Shown one piece after another: positions 9,617 through 20,401 of a stretch of 64,000 nucleotides of DNA. Position 1 is the stretch's first letter; each line of letters begins with the position of its first letter. A program made the position numbers and the translations under genes. The notes beneath the pieces are model-generated. The model saw nothing but the letters and a program-made list of their open reading frames with translations. It was not told the origin of the DNA and searched no databases. The stretch comes from Incurvaria masculella (taxonomy: Eukaryota > Arthropoda > Insecta > Lepidoptera > Incurvariidae): the NCBI GenBank assembly GCA_946894095.1, contig OX335657.1, positions 16,802,001 to 16,866,000 of the forward strand, read 5' to 3'.

Positions 9617-9999
9617 TTTTTTTTTTTTTATGTGACTGGACATGATGGCTAATACCACACCTTCTGTCATGGTATTTGCCCAACACACCACATGGGAACT
9701 AGGTGCCATGCCAGGACCTTCCTTATATTGCTCGGCTACATTGAACTGGATGGAAAACACGGACAATTTTCATTGCCGCTTCGACCATCGTTCATTCAAT
9801 GCGATGGTACCAACCCGGGCGGGATTAACCCTACCACCTAGTAAGTAAGGAAGGGGACCTACAGTTTAACGTGGAATCCGAACCACGGCCAGCCTCTCTC
9901 AACGGTCTAATGGTCACCCATCCAAGACCAGAGCGGACCCAGCGTTGCTTAACTTCGGAGAGCGATCGCCGAAGTGTCGCGCCACTGGGCCACTGAGGC
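9617..9999 (-). mobile_element. 5S-rRNA-headed SINE, near full length
   Basis: Read on the minus strand, the head carries CCGAAGTTAAGCAAC (9958-9944) and, 17 bases on, CTTGGATGGGTGACC (9926-9912). These are the A-box and C-box regions of the internal promoter of animal 5S rRNA genes, with the same spacing as in insect 5S RNA. Upstream is TGGCCCAGTGG (9992-9982), a match to the tRNA A-box consensus. The body contains GGTTGGTACCATCGCATT and TTTTCCATCCAGTTCAATG, and the 3' end is a run of A (T run at 9617-9629). It would be transcribed by RNA polymerase III and moved by a partner LINE. The head-body arrangement matches what is known of 5S-derived SINEs in Helicoverpa. Confidence 0.85.
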
Positions 10000-10302
10000 A
10001 CACTACTTTTATTATCTCATCATATGAAGTTATACTGTTAGTAATAAAATGGTTTAAGTACTTGTACCTTTTTCTTTCTAATAAACATGTGTGTTCTTAG
10101 TCAGTTCTATCAACGAAGAATATATATCTATGAAGAATAAATAAAAAAATATCAAGAGTGAAGTGAATTAATTGAAACTGTTCGAAGAACTTATGACGTA
10201 TTTATTTACCTTACCTGTTCTTATTTTACCTGTTCATGCCTTTTTTAAGAAAATTCTTTGTTACAATTTTGAAATAATCAACTTAACATCCCGTAATAGT
10301 CT
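10000..10302. other. interval with nothing recognised
   Basis: AT-rich sequence without a recognisable gene or repeat. Confidence 0.4.
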
Positions 10303-10836
10303 AGGAGGTAACGACATAAATGGTAAATATAACGTAAATGGCTGAAACTGGATTCCCGTAATAGAAACCAACACTCTGATGCTAAATGTGTCGGCTGCCT
10401 GCGCCAAGTGGTTAGGTTACTTAAAAAATGCGCCTTAAAAATTGTTATCATGACATTGTTATTAATTGGCTGAAAATAACGAAGTATGAAAGTATCAGTA
10501 CATATTTGCTCAATAATACCAGAACTGAATAAATCTTTGGTTGCATTTCGTAGTTACAGGCGATTTAAGTTACAGATATATCTTTAGCTATATTTAAGTG
10601 TTTAATTAAAAAACCGACTTGTTTTTGTTGCATAATTAATAGGTATCAATATGTCCAAACAATCAGTATACTCATTAGTAGGTATATACCAACATCTATT
10701 TTGTATAACCAATCTAGACAACGCAAACGCTTCGCGCAGGCAGACTGACATATGACATCAGAGGGTTGGTCACTAACCTGTGAACCCAGATTCAGCCATT
10801 TACCTTATCGTGACCAAAAATGTCGTGACCTTCCGG
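10303..10836. mobile_element. family E long-TIR element, copy 1
   Basis: GGAGGTAACGAC then GTAAATGGCTGAAACTGG at the left is mirrored by CAGATTCAGCCATTTACC and GTCGTGACCTTCC at the right. The inverted termini extend through TCGGCTGCCTGCGCCAAGTG and its mirror (CGCTTCGCGCAGGCAGAC), about 130 bp in all. No coding capacity. Non-autonomous DNA element of unknown superfamily. Confidence 0.8.
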
Positions 10837-11002
10837 AATACAAAGAGAATCATGTATGAAGAAAATAAACACAGTAGTTCGTCTTCGTTATCTGTCTAGC
10901 TGTCAATACGGATCCGTCAGTTACGACCGGTACGAACAAATGAAAAAAAATATCGAACGTACCTATTCACTCCACTGCAAAAAGGGCTCACGTTCTTATA
11001 GA

Positions 11003-11559
11003 CTAGGAGGTCGCGACAAAAATGGTAACGATAACGTAAATGGCTGAAACTGGGTTCACGGGATAAAGTACAACCCTCTTAAGCTAAATGTGTCAGTCTG
11101 CCTGTTCCAAGTGGTTGCGTTACGTCGATAAGGCGCCTGAAAAAGTAGTTATGGTGACAAAAAACCCATATGAAAAGTTAATTGGATGCAATTGACGAAG
11201 CATGAAAGTATCAATACATACTTGCTTAGCAATACAAAAACTGAACAAATCTTTGGTTGCATTTAGTAGTTATAGGCGATTTAGGTTACTGATATAACTT
11301 TAGGTAAGTATATTTAAGTATTTAATTAAGTAACCGTCTGGTTATTGTTGTATAATTAATAGGTATCAATGTTTCCAGATAATCAGTATATTCATCAGCA
11401 GGTACATACCAGCATCTATTTTATATAGCCAATCTAGAAAACGCAACCACTTGGGACGGGCAGACCGACATATTTAGCATCAGAGGGTTGGTCTCTAACA
11501 TGTGAACCCAGATTCAGCCATTTACATTATCGTGACCAAAAATGTCGTGACCTCCCGGA
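11003..11559. mobile_element. family E long-TIR element, copy 2
   Basis: Same orientation and structure as the copy 166 bp to its left, with GGAGGTCGCGACAAAAATGG at the left mirrored by CCAAAAATGTCGTGACCTCC at the right. Divergence between the two copies is visible throughout, so they are separate or old insertions, not a recent duplication. Confidence 0.8.
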
Positions 11560-11639
11560 ATATTACATAGCAAGTCCATATGCGCAAAAGTAGACTAAAG
11601 TTATACCATTTAAAGCATGTTATTTAACATATATCTGTT

Positions 11640-11910
11640 GTGCTGTATGGGTTCCGGCCACTGTAGAGAAAGGAAGGAGGAGTGGCATGCAGTCGATCCA
11701 ACGAAATCTACATTGAAGCATTCAAATCAGACCTTGAAAATAATCAGAAAACGTTTTTGGTCGTAACATTCCCTGAAATCAGGATTCGGACCTGCGTCCT
11801 TTGGATTATATGTCCACTACTCTGACCGCTGAGCTAGTCATTCGGTGAGTCAGCTAACGAATTTCTCGATTATATTCGAATCGATACAACGCTTGCCCTG
11901 TCTTCCACTT
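11640..11910 (-). mobile_element. tRNA-derived SINE of a second type
   Basis: The minus strand carries a perfect A box TAGCTCAGCGG (11836-11826) and a B-box-like GGTCCGAATCC (11792-11782), 33 bases apart as in a tRNA. The flanking sequence shows it is a SINE: a related head is at 38300-38400 and a body match at about 15440-15530. It lacks an obvious paired acceptor stem. Confidence 0.6.
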
Positions 11911-12305
11911 CAGTCAACTTGTTCGAATAAATTTATATATTTTTACGAGATACCAATGTGCTCAAGAAAGGCTCACCTGAAATACTAGGTCATTTACGGA
12001 CTATTGCAAAGCTATCGAGCTTGTTTAAATTACTTTTGAAGACTCCCAGCAGGCCTATTCCTGGAATTCTGCAATCAGTAATCAGGAATCCTGAGTCTTG
12101 AAAACCGCTTTTATAGCGTGTTTGAAAAATGTTACGGATTCGTTTAATAAATGTCAACCACAAGGGGGTGCTCGGATTCTCTGCGGATACCTATAGGTTG
12201 GATGGGCAGAAATAAGGGATGCAAGTTCCACAGAGCAACGTCCATAAACGTCAACGAACCTATAAGACGTGCTATTCTCATTTCAGATTATTATACTAAC
12301 CAATG
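11911..12305. other. interval with nothing firm
   Basis: CTATCGAGCTTGTTTAAA near 12010 recalls the phrase at 3375 (GCTATCGAGCTGGTTCAAA), so some retroelement debris may be present. No gene. Confidence 0.35.
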
Positions 12306-12745
12306 CGTATGGATGGAATGAGAACATCAAAAAAACAATGGATTATTTCAGCTAACATTCTTACAATATAGTTTAAAAAAATTTTTAGAAAATTATATAT
12401 TTTGCAGGGAAAAAAATGCTGAAGTCAGGTCTCAAACGTATTCTTTTTAACCGACGAGGTTCTCAATTCGTCTGTATGTTTTTTTTTTCAAGTTTGCTGC
12501 TGAAATTGACAGTACCTAACTGATAGTGATTTTACATTATCTACCAGTTTAATTAGGGTTATATTTAACTTTTTGAAATTTCTTTAACGAAACAATAAAA
12601 AAACCGTTTTCACGAGTCATGCGGGTTGGTCACATTTCGAAAGATGTATTCCGAGCTGCTTTAACTAATCGGCGTCGGGCTCTGGCTATCTCGTTTCAAT
12701 CGAAAACTTTGGTCGAAAATGTTTAGGTATCAGGATGCTCTTAAC
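12306..12745 (+). repeat. repeat H, copy with a family F scrap inside
   Basis: Matches 42098-42525 from GGAATGAGAACAT to AAAATGTTTAGGT. Between TATTCTTTTT and TCAAGTTTGC it carries an extra 45 or so bases (AACCGACGAGGTTCTCAATT onward), a remnant of a family F element missing from the other copy. Confidence 0.7.
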
Positions 12746-13041
12746 TGGCTGCTTGACCGAACACAGTGTGCAATAAGCCAATCCGGAAGCAGAGTTTTGA
12801 AAAACGTTGCAGAGACAATGGAGCGCGTAGGATTCGGCGCGTTCCCGATCAATCAATATCCATTACCTCTAAATGTCTTGTCCTACACTCGGAATCTGTA
12901 TATATTTGAATATATTATTTTAACCAGAGCAGCAGCGGAGACCTCGTTAGAATGAATGTTGATGAGACATAATTAGATCGGCATTATATTAAACTGCGGG
13001 CTGAGCGTGTGCTATTTTCGAGTGTAGCGAATTCTTTTTTT
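12746..13041. other. interval with nothing recognised
   Basis: No repeat match or coding motif was recognised. Confidence 0.35.
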
Positions 13042-13353
13042 GGGGTTCCGTACACAAAGGGTGCCAACGGAACCCTATTACGAAGCCTACGCTGTCCGTC
13101 CCTCCATCCGTCCGTCCGTCCTTTCGTCCGTCCGTCCGTCCGTCACAGGGCTGTATCTCATGAACCGTATTAGGTAGGCAGCTGAAATTTTCACAGAATG
13201 TGTATTTATTTTTCCGCTATAACAACAAGGTAATATAAAAAAATAAAAAATAAATAAATGGGGACCCCATACAAAAAACCTGATTTATTTGTGTTAAATC
13301 ATGCACGTTGGTACGGAACCCTTCGTGTGCTAGTCTGACTCGCACTTGGCCGG
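13042..13353 (-). repeat. GACG element
   Basis: Starts GGGGTTCCGTAC and ends GCACTTGGCCGG, with an internal (GTCC)n run and the CAGGGCTGTATCTCATGAAC block. Minus-strand relative of the element at 2153. Confidence 0.85.
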
Positions 13354-13356
13354 TTT

Positions 13357-13490
13357 TTCTATGTTACTGGACTTGCAAGGCTGATACCACACCCACCGTC
13401 ATAATAATAACCTGTCATAATAACCTATCACACCGCGTTCCCGAAGGAATTGGGTGCCATGCCACGCCCTTTCCAAGCAAGGCTATTTAT
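13357..13490 (-). mobile_element. SINE 3'-part fragment
   Basis: TCTATGTTACTGGACTTGC, a TACCACACCCACCGTCAT block and GGTGCCATGCCA match the 3' half of the SINE body. It abuts the GACG element, so one may have inserted into or beside the other. Confidence 0.6.
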
Positions 13491-13823
13491 TTTAAAACTT
13501 TGCTATTAGATGTCTAAATAATGTAGCTACTAACAAAACTACCAAATTTTTGGGGTCATGAGATAAAATTATACTGCTGTCCGAGTTGAGATAATTCGTA
13601 GACGCATACATTATGACTTCTGTATTACTGTTTACAATTTATTTCAATGCATAAGACTTCAGTTCAAGACCCAAAGTTTGGATAGCTATAACTGATCAAG
13701 TCTAGAGCTTAATTGAGGTGCAAGATTTTCCTTTAGTATCCGATACAATTGCTAACTAAGCTCTTTTGAATTACGCGAAAGGTGAACTGGTTTGCACAAC
13801 TATATGATCGATAAATGGTTTTT
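13491..13823. other. interval with nothing recognised
   Basis: No gene or repeat identified. Confidence 0.35.
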
Positions 13824-14110
13824 AGGGTTCCGTACCCACAGGGTGAAAACGGAACCCTATTACTAAGCCTCCGCTGTCCGTCCGTCCGTCCGTCCGTCCG
13901 TCCGTCCGTCCGTCTGTCACAGGGCTGTATCTCATGAACCGTAACAGGTAGGAAGCTGAATTTTTCACAGAATATTATTTATTTTGCCGCTACAACAACA
14001 AATAGGTAAAATTCTGAAATAATAAAAATTGAAGGGGGGCCCCATACAAACAATCTTGTACAATGGTACGGAACCCTTCTTGTGCGAGTCCGACTCGCAC
14101 TTGGCCGGTT
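13824..14110 (-). repeat. GACG element
   Basis: From AGGGTTCCGTACCC to GCACTTGGCCGG, with a long CCGT run at about 13876-13912. Complete, minus orientation. Confidence 0.87.
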
Positions 14111-14980
14111 TTTACATGTACAATATTATTATTGTCGCTTGAATGGTACTTTCAAAGTTTTTGTTTTATAAAATAATGCCCGAGATAGGAACCAACTTCT
14201 GTATTGATGTTAAGGCGCATAGAGCCACTTAAATAACTTTTTTCCAACAACCATTACGAGGAACGCGTGCTGGTAATAACGATGAACGAAAATGCAAATG
14301 TTTTACAGGTTCATGATATCATGATATATTTTTTTATAATCGATTCCCATCTGATACAAAATATTACTAAAATGAAGTGGCTCACTTCATATCCATTTTG
14401 AGGATTGTCTTATGAGTAAAGTTAGCAAACCTTATTACCTCTGGACAAACAAATGGGAATCAATAAAAACATCTGAAATTCACTGTTCAAGCAGGTGATG
14501 GCTTATCGACCGATGAAAGGGCATCAAGTCTCTGATGCGTCACTAAGAACCCTGCCCTAGCCTAACCGAGGTTGTATTTTCGCGGCAAAGATTTAAGTGA
14601 GTAAATATGCCTTTCAAACTGTATGTGTCACTTCATATATAGTCTTATACGAAAGCACAACAGCTTGGCTGTCACAGTGTTCATGACATTTCGCTCATGA
14701 CATGTTTTGACAATCGACTTGTATGGCGACGACTCATCTATCGATTTGGATCTCTGTTTCGTGGCACTTCAATCGACAGTTGCCAAAAGACAAACAAATA
14801 AACACTAGCCTGTCTTTGCTGGCGGAAGGCCACAAATCAATCCCTGAACTAGGTATCTCCTATTCTAGCGCGGAATTACGAAATACATCTGTCACACACT
14901 GACAGGCCAATGCCAAAGAATGTTTTTTTGACAACGTTACTGTCACAGGGTAGGCAAAGGACCTTTCCATGCAGCCATCA
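14111..14980. other. unannotated interval of about 870 bp
   Basis: No domain, repeat family or terminal structure was recognised on either strand. It may be unique host DNA. Confidence 0.4.
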
Positions 14981-15350
14981 CTTCATTTCATTTATTTAAA
15001 CTTTTTGGTAGTCAAACTACACCAAGTTACGTCACAAAGATCCGCGGATTCGATCAACCCAGTAAAGAAGAACCCGCAAAGAAACTTCACGGGTTTACAT
15101 AACATATTTTTCCGTCCACAATTATGAAATACATACTTAGATCTTAATGCTACTGCCAAACAATTCCTTGGCAGAACAGATTAAGGCAAAGAACAAAGAA
15201 CAATAGAAACAGCAACCCTCAGTTTAAGTTACTTACAACTAATAAAGTTACTAATTCAATTATATAAATTAATATAATTTATAGCATTACAAGTATACTC
15301 TGGTGTAAAAGCCGTCGTCAACTTAACCTATGTCAGGTGTATAAAGCCCC
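14981..15350 (-). mobile_element. LINE 3'-UTR unit with (AAATG)n tail, copy 1
   Basis: The tail on the plus strand reads TTCATTTCATTTATTT, then GGTAGTCAAACTAC and GATTCGATCAACCCAG. The unit ends at TATAAAGCCCC. A near-identical unit at 62691-63057 has the same 5' limit. No coding sequence is included. Confidence 0.8.
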
Positions 15351-15800
15351 CATGTGAACTAAACATACACACTCGATAGTCCAAGGTCCGAGTTTGATAA
15401 TTGTATGTATTTAATGGATACGACATTACCGTACTCCGACGTCCTCCTGTCACGACCAATACTTTTTCAGATTATTTTCAAAATCTGATTACAATGCTTC
15501 AAATGTAGATGTGGCTGAAACTCAAATTAGTCCGAGTTTGGCTCGCATTTCGATGGATATTCCGCGCGTGGTTGTTATGCACCTTAAAATAGTTGCGTAA
15601 CGAGTCGAGCTAGAGCACACTATACCTAGTAGGACCTCAGTGCTAACGATTAATTACGTTTACTACAATTTATGAGTGCTCGCCGATCTATCCTTGGAAC
15701 GAGCTGGCAGTGTGGTACCTCAGTAGTTGCACGAACATGCTGAAATATTTTAGTCGGCCATTGTTATGTCAAAATCATTAGTTATTTCGATGAATATTAA
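15351..15800. other. interval with a SINE scrap
   Basis: About 15440-15530 matches part of the tRNA-type SINE at 11640-11910 (CAGATTATTTTCAAAATCTG). The rest is unrecognised. Confidence 0.4.
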
Positions 15801-16272
15801 GGCCCTGGTACTAGCCAAATCGCAAAGTTAGACGAGGCACTCCAAGTTAACTAACTAAGTCTGACGATTAAAAGTGTCATTCTTACAATATATGATTCCT
15901 CATATATGAATCAACCTATTTTCGTTAATGTATGTTTCCTTTTTCTATACAAAATTAATTGCGGAAACGGTGTCCATTTCCGAACTTTTTTGACTAAATG
16001 TAGAAATCTGAAAGCAAATGGAATTTTTTGTTTATGCATATAAGCTGTTTTTGCTTATATCTAGAAATCGAATTACTTTCAGATTTCTAATGAGAAAAAT
16101 CAACTTTTTTATTATTTATTATTATTTAAATAAATGATGGAATCAAAAAATATTAACAATCCATTATCAGTCTGGCCTTCTATTTGGATTTGCTGAAGCG
16201 TTTCACTACATATTATTACATTTGTTAAAAGGTGTATTTGCATGGCGCGAGTAGTTGGCTAGTCCTAGCGCC
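15801..16272 (+). mobile_element. T3 MITE (TTAA family), complete
   Basis: Flanked by TTAA at 15797-15800 and 16273-16276. The left end GGCCCTGGTACTAGCCAA and the inverted right end GGCGCTAGGACTAGCCAA form the terminal repeats. The body is AT-rich, with a near-palindrome around AAGTTCGG and CCGAACTT phrases, and has no coding frame. An inverted copy lies at 51201-51671 and a deleted one at 39517-39736. Confidence 0.88.
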
Positions 16273-16286
16273 TTAATAGCCCCGTC

Positions 16287-16489
16287 CCCATAGTTGCTGG
16301 ACATGGATAGCTAATACCACACCCACCGTCATGACCTAAGGACAGCACACAGAATTCCCAGAGGAATGATTTGCAATGCCAGGACCTTCCCCTTTATGAC
16401 CCCACGCTACGTCAAAATGTATGGTAAACACGGACATTGCTGCTTCGTCCTTTTAATCCAATGCGATGGTACTATCCCGGACGGATTAA
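16287..16489 (-). mobile_element. SINE body fragment interrupted by T2
   Basis: TGCTGGACATGGATAGC through AATGCGATGGTACTATCCCG is the SINE body. The family sequence continues GGGATTAACCCT, and a T2 element begins exactly at that TTAA (16486-16489). Confidence 0.7.
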
Positions 16490-16540
16490 GGAGAGTCGTT
16501 ACCCTATCGATTCCCCATACTACGGTCAGTTATGGTTATG
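16490..16540 (+). mobile_element. T2 MITE left end (TTAA family), truncated
   Basis: GGAGAGTCGTTACCCTATCG then TTCCCCATACTACGG follows TTAA and matches the left end of the complete T2 copies at 52073, 55175, 27661 (inverted) and 59202 (inverted). The remainder is lost before the mariner at 16564. Confidence 0.75.
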
Positions 16541-16618
16541 TTAATGATTATGTTACTAATCATGGTTGGGGAAAAAGTTTCTTCGCATTTTTTAAGAAAA
16601 TTCGAAACATTTTTTAAT

Positions 16619-17680
16619 ATGGTTTATTTACATTTAACTAAAGTATGTAGGTACCATTTTGTTCGATAATTTTTTGCCATCTTGTAGGTAGGGACATGAT
16701 CCCATTGCTATAGAAATATTGGGACTTCTGATCAATATACTGCGACAAGTGGTTTTGGCAGTCCTCTCGTGATGTTAACCTGACACTGCCTAAATAATTC
16801 TGAAGAGACCTAAACAGGTGGAAATCTGAAGGTGCAAGGTCAGGACTGTATAGTCCTGACCTTGCACTAACACCTCCCAGCCAAACTCTCTTAGTTTTTG
16901 CTGAGTGGCTAAAGATGTGGGAGGTCTAGCGTTATCATGATGAAAAACCACACCCCTTCTGTTGATTAATTCCGGCCGCTTTCTCTCAACTTCTTGCTTT
17001 AATCTCATCAGTTGTTCGCAGTAGAGTTCAGAATCGATGGTCCTGCCTGGTGGTAACAGCTCATAATGAATAATGCCCTTCCAATCCCACCACACACACA
17101 GCATCACCTTGTTGCGAGTTAACCCGAGTTTCGCCACAGTCTGTGAAGCTTGACCGGCCTTTGACCACGACCTTTTTCGCACGTTCTGGTCGTACGTGAT
17201 CCACTTTTCATCACCAGTTATCAGCTTCTTCAAAAATGGTTCGGTTTCATTACGTCGTAATAAAGAATCACAAATGAGTACACGGTTCATTAGGTTTCTT
17301 TCAGTGAGCTCGTGAGGTACCCAAATATCGAGCTTTTTTGTGTACCCAGTTTTTTTCAAATGCGCCAAAACTGTTTTGTGGTCAATTCCTAGTTCTTCAG
17401 CTACGTCGTAACTACTGATATGCCGATCTTGCTCCACTTTTTCAAAAATGGCATCCATTTTATCCGTAATAGGCAAGGTAATAGGGCGACCAGAGCGACG
17501 TGCATCTTTGACATCAAAATTTCCGGATTGAAAACGCTTAAACCAAATTTGTGCTACTCTCACAGACACTGCACTAGGTCCATAAACATCGCAATTTTTT
17601 TTCGCGGCTTGCGTTGCATTTTTACCTTTTTTGTAGTAAAATTTTAAAATGTATCGAATTTCTTCATTAGATTCACTCAT
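16619..17680 (-). pseudogene. mariner transposase, frame-broken
   Basis: The cut-and-paste DNA transposase of the mariner type binds the terminal repeats and inserts at TA. The open part (17680-16790) gives 296 residues. Residues 1-110 are the helix-turn-helix DNA-binding half, including QIWFKRFQSG and SGRP. WVPHELTERN at 120-129 is the mariner signature linker. The catalytic domain has D157 in TGDEKW and D249 in HDNARP. The third aspartate of the DD34D triad, in SPDLAPSDFHLF, is present only in another frame. A palindrome at 16832-16867 replaces the usual His-Pro-Pro coding stretch and shifts the frame, so the natural frame ends in about 25 unrelated residues. Beyond the break the old frame stays readable to a stop near 16640 and ends WQKIIEQNGTYIL. 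The protein is inactive as encoded. Inactivation appears recent, because nothing else is broken. Confidence 0.93.
16832..16867. repeat. perfect 16-bp palindrome at the mariner frame break
   Basis: GTGCAAGGTCAGGACT (16832-16847), loop GTAT, then its exact reverse complement (16852-16867). The right-hand arm replaces sequence expected in any intact mariner gene. Confidence 0.9.
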
Positions 17681-17879
17681 TTTGACAGTACGAAAAACAA
17701 ATGAGAATCACACATTTTCCTAATTTGAATTGGAATTGGAATTATGTTCTTTAAAATTTAAACTTTCAATGATACCAAAACCAGCCAGATACAAATAGTA
17801 TAGCCAAAGAGATTTTATTACAAGTTCATACATACTATAATGCGAAAAGACTTTTTCCCCGACCTATATAATGATTCGG

Positions 17880-18211
17880 TTATTAAGTTAAGTAATTTAT
17901 TTATTAATTAAGACTTTTCACATTGTGGGTTGTTGGTTCCTCGTAGTTCTTAGTTCTTTGCTTTAGACCGTTCTACCAATGTAAGTTTGGCAGTAGCATT
18001 TAGGTATGAAAGCATAATTGTGTTATATCATTTATGTGGACGAAAAAAAAAGACAAAAAAAAAACATAATTTATAGGCCAGTGAAGTTTCTTTGCGGGTT
18101 CTTCTTCACTGGTTGATCGAATCCGCGGATCAATCAAATTGTGACATGACTCAGTGTAGTTTTACTACCAGAAGTTGAATAAATAAATGAAATGAAATGA
18201 AATGAAATGAT
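17880..18211 (+). mobile_element. LINE 3'-UTR unit with (AAATG)n tail, plus copy
   Basis: GTTTGGCAGTAGCATTTAGG, then CAGTGAAGTTTCTTTGCGGG and TTGAATAAATAAATGAAATG with four AAATG units, matches the reverse complement of 14981-15350. It starts just past the mariner. Confidence 0.75.
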
Positions 18212-18667
18212 AAATTGGGTTCGTAATTTTGGGTAAATTAAATTTGGCGTAAATTTTCGTAACGTTGGGTTCTATAATATGTTGTCAAGATGGACGTATA
18301 TTTTTATTTTTTTCCTTACCTTTACTACTACTGAATCTATTCTGAATACACTTCATTCTGAAGAGAAAAATAATCACATAACCATAAAAAAATATCCCAT
18401 AAATTCAAATGCAAATACAAATACAAATACGAATGTTTATTTCAGTAAGCCATTTTACATACATATTGAAAATCTTACAAACTACATATCTATTATTATT
18501 TAAAGCTAGAGAAAGCTAAATTTAGAGCTAGAGCTAGGCAAAAAGAGAAACCATTTTAATGAATAAGTACCTTAAATAATTGGTATACAATGTAGTTGAA
18601 ACAACTTTGGCTGTTGCACTTCCTATATCCCGTCACGTGACTGTTACACAAGTGTATGAGCCACAAG
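18212..18667. other. interval with nothing recognised
   Basis: AT-rich. A small (AAATAC)n stretch occurs near 18413-18430. No gene. Confidence 0.4.
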
Positions 18668-18989
18668 TTTTTCTATTATGTAACTGGACATGGATGGCTA
18701 ATACCAAACTGTACTCTGTTCATGAGCACGCTACGTCAAATTGGATGGAAAACACGGACAATTTTCATTGGCGCTTCGACCATCGTTCATTCAATGCGAT
18801 GGTACCAACCCGGGCCGGATTAACCCTTCCACCTAGTAAGTACGGAAGGGAACCTACAGTTTTTTTTACGTGGAACCTGAACTACGGCCAGCCTCAACGG
18901 TTGAAAGTGGTCACCCATCCAAAACCTACCCGCGCTCAGAGGTGTTTCACCAATCTTATCGAATCGCGCCACTGATCTACCGAGGCTGA
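18668..18989 (-). mobile_element. 5S-headed SINE, divergent subfamily
   Basis: The body landmarks (AATGCGATGGTACCAACCCG, GGACATGGATGGCTAATACC) are clear. In the head, TTGGATGGGTGACC (5S C-box region) survives near 18912-18925, but the A-box region is altered. Internal deletion removes part of the 3' body. Confidence 0.75.
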
Positions 18990-19014
18990 CAATTGATTTA
19001 TTAGGATATGTTTT

Positions 19015-19310
19015 TTTGCGATTCCAGAACTATTTTTTAACAGAAAGGTACTGTTTTGCTCCAGAATCCCCCCATGCAGTGGTGTGCGCATTCAAAAGAC
19101 CACCTGTATTCAATTTTAAGCCAGATTGTCTTTTTAAACAATGGACATAAACATTTTTTTTTTTAAGTTTTGAAAGGTTTTCGAACGTGCTCACAAAATT
19201 CACGAGAATCGGTTGAGAAATGCGTTCTGCAGAGTAAAACAACTTACGAAATAATTTTTGCCCTACCTGAAACGGAGATGCCGCTCGAGATTTGCCCTTC
19301 GCTCGGTTAA
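19015..19310 (-). repeat. repeat I
   Basis: On the minus strand, ATTTCTCAACCGATTCTCGT then GTGAGCACGTTCGAAAA, with ATCTCCGTTTCAGGTAGGGC upstream, matches 37715-37880 and in part 20900-20990. Ends and class are not determined. Confidence 0.55.
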
Positions 19311-19490
19311 TTGTATATCTATAGAAACGATGCGTTCACAACATATGCACACGCTATGTAAATGTCAACACGCGTTTAAAACGTTTCAAATCACCCAATA
19401 AACAGGTCAATAACCATACACACACCACGTCGGCCTTGCGTGAGGAATGTGATAGATACATACTTATGAGAACACTCGGCCAGAGTGGTC

Positions 19491-19817
19491 AGTCTGAGTT
19501 CTCACCTAAATTGGCGTTTACTTAACTTCGAAGTTCCGTAAAAACGTCAAATTCCATACAAGTTTTTACTAGATATTCTGTGGTTTTACTTCTTCGAGCT
19601 GTCAAAGTCAAACTCGGACTTCCGATTTGTATGAAAACGCGGAGTGGACGTTTACGACAACGTTGAGTAAGCTGTCAAATCAAACTCGGACTCGCAAATG
19701 TTGGTTCGCTTAACGCCCACTGCGCGCGCTCTTCAATTTCTCCATACATTTGAAAAAGCCAGTCGATCGGTTTGCCGTAAACGCTAATTTAGGTGAGAAC
19801 TCAGACTGACCACTCTG
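19491..19817. mobile_element. family D MITE, complete
   Basis: CAGAGTGGTCAGTCTGAG at the left is mirrored exactly by CTCAGACTGACCACTCTG at the right, and the inverted repeat continues through TTCTCACCTAAATT for about 40 bp. 327 bp, no coding frame. The CAG...CTG ends recall hAT elements, but I see no 8-bp target duplication. A second copy is at 33232-33550. Confidence 0.85.
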
Positions 19818-19915
19818 ATTAGAAGTTCTCTTGTGAGTGGGTTGTGTGGTCATCGGTTTTATTGCAGGAAATATTTAATAATATCATGTAGATGAACCTT
19901 AGGATGACCAAATAT

Positions 19916-20270
19916 TCCGAAAGGTCACGACATTTTTGGTCACGATAAGGTAAATGGCTGAATCTGGGTTCACCATGTTAGAGACGAACCCTCTGATGCT
20001 AAATAAGTCGGTCTGCCTACGCCAAGTGGTTGCGTTATCTAGATGGCTATATAAAATAGATATTGGTATGTACCTGCTGATGAATATGCCGATTGTCTAG
20101 AAATTTTTATACCTGTTAATTATGCAACAATAACCAGTCGGTTTTTTAATTAAATACTTAAATATACCTAAAGTTATATCTGTAATCTAAATCGCCTATA
20201 ACTACGAAATGCAACCAAATATTTATTCAGTGTTGGTATTGCTAAGCAAGTTTTTACTCAGAGTAAATTG
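19916..20270 (-). mobile_element. family E element, truncated copy 3
   Basis: TTCCGAAAGGTCACGAC then TGGCTGAATCTGGGTTCACC is the family E terminus in the orientation opposite to the copies at 10303 and 11003. The match ends near 20270, so the other terminus is missing. Confidence 0.75.
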
Positions 20271-20401
20271 ACTTATTTGGATCTATTTTACCGTTGTTAT
20301 TATCGGAATTACAGTTAGATTCACTGATTTTTTGTTTCAGTGAATCTAACAGTTTCAGTGTTTGCATAGCTGAAAACTGAATTAATATTCACCGCTAATC
20401 T

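Larger units (their letters stand above)
16564..17864 (-). mobile_element. mariner transposon, full length (about 1.3 kb)
   Basis: The inverted termini GGTTGGGGAAAAAGTTTC (left) and GGTCGGGGAAAAAGTC (right end, reversed) extend about 25 bp to TTCGCAT. Length, terminal repeats and a minus-strand transposase gene are those of Tc1/mariner-superfamily mariner elements. The right flank begins TA as expected for target duplication. The left flank is AT, so one copy of the TA may have mutated. The element is complete in structure but its gene is broken. Confidence 0.93.

Noticed and set aside
9900..9999. A genuine 5S rRNA gene
   Set aside because: Only the internal promoter part resembles 5S RNA. 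The outer stem sequences are absent and a SINE body follows.
11777..11840. Possible tRNA gene on the minus strand
   Set aside because: A and B boxes are good, but no paired acceptor stem is evident and the flanks match other SINE fragments, so it is called a SINE head.
18580..18975. 131-residue plus-strand frame
   Set aside because: It lies inside the minus-strand SINE at 18668-18989, and similar frames occur in other copies of the SINE.
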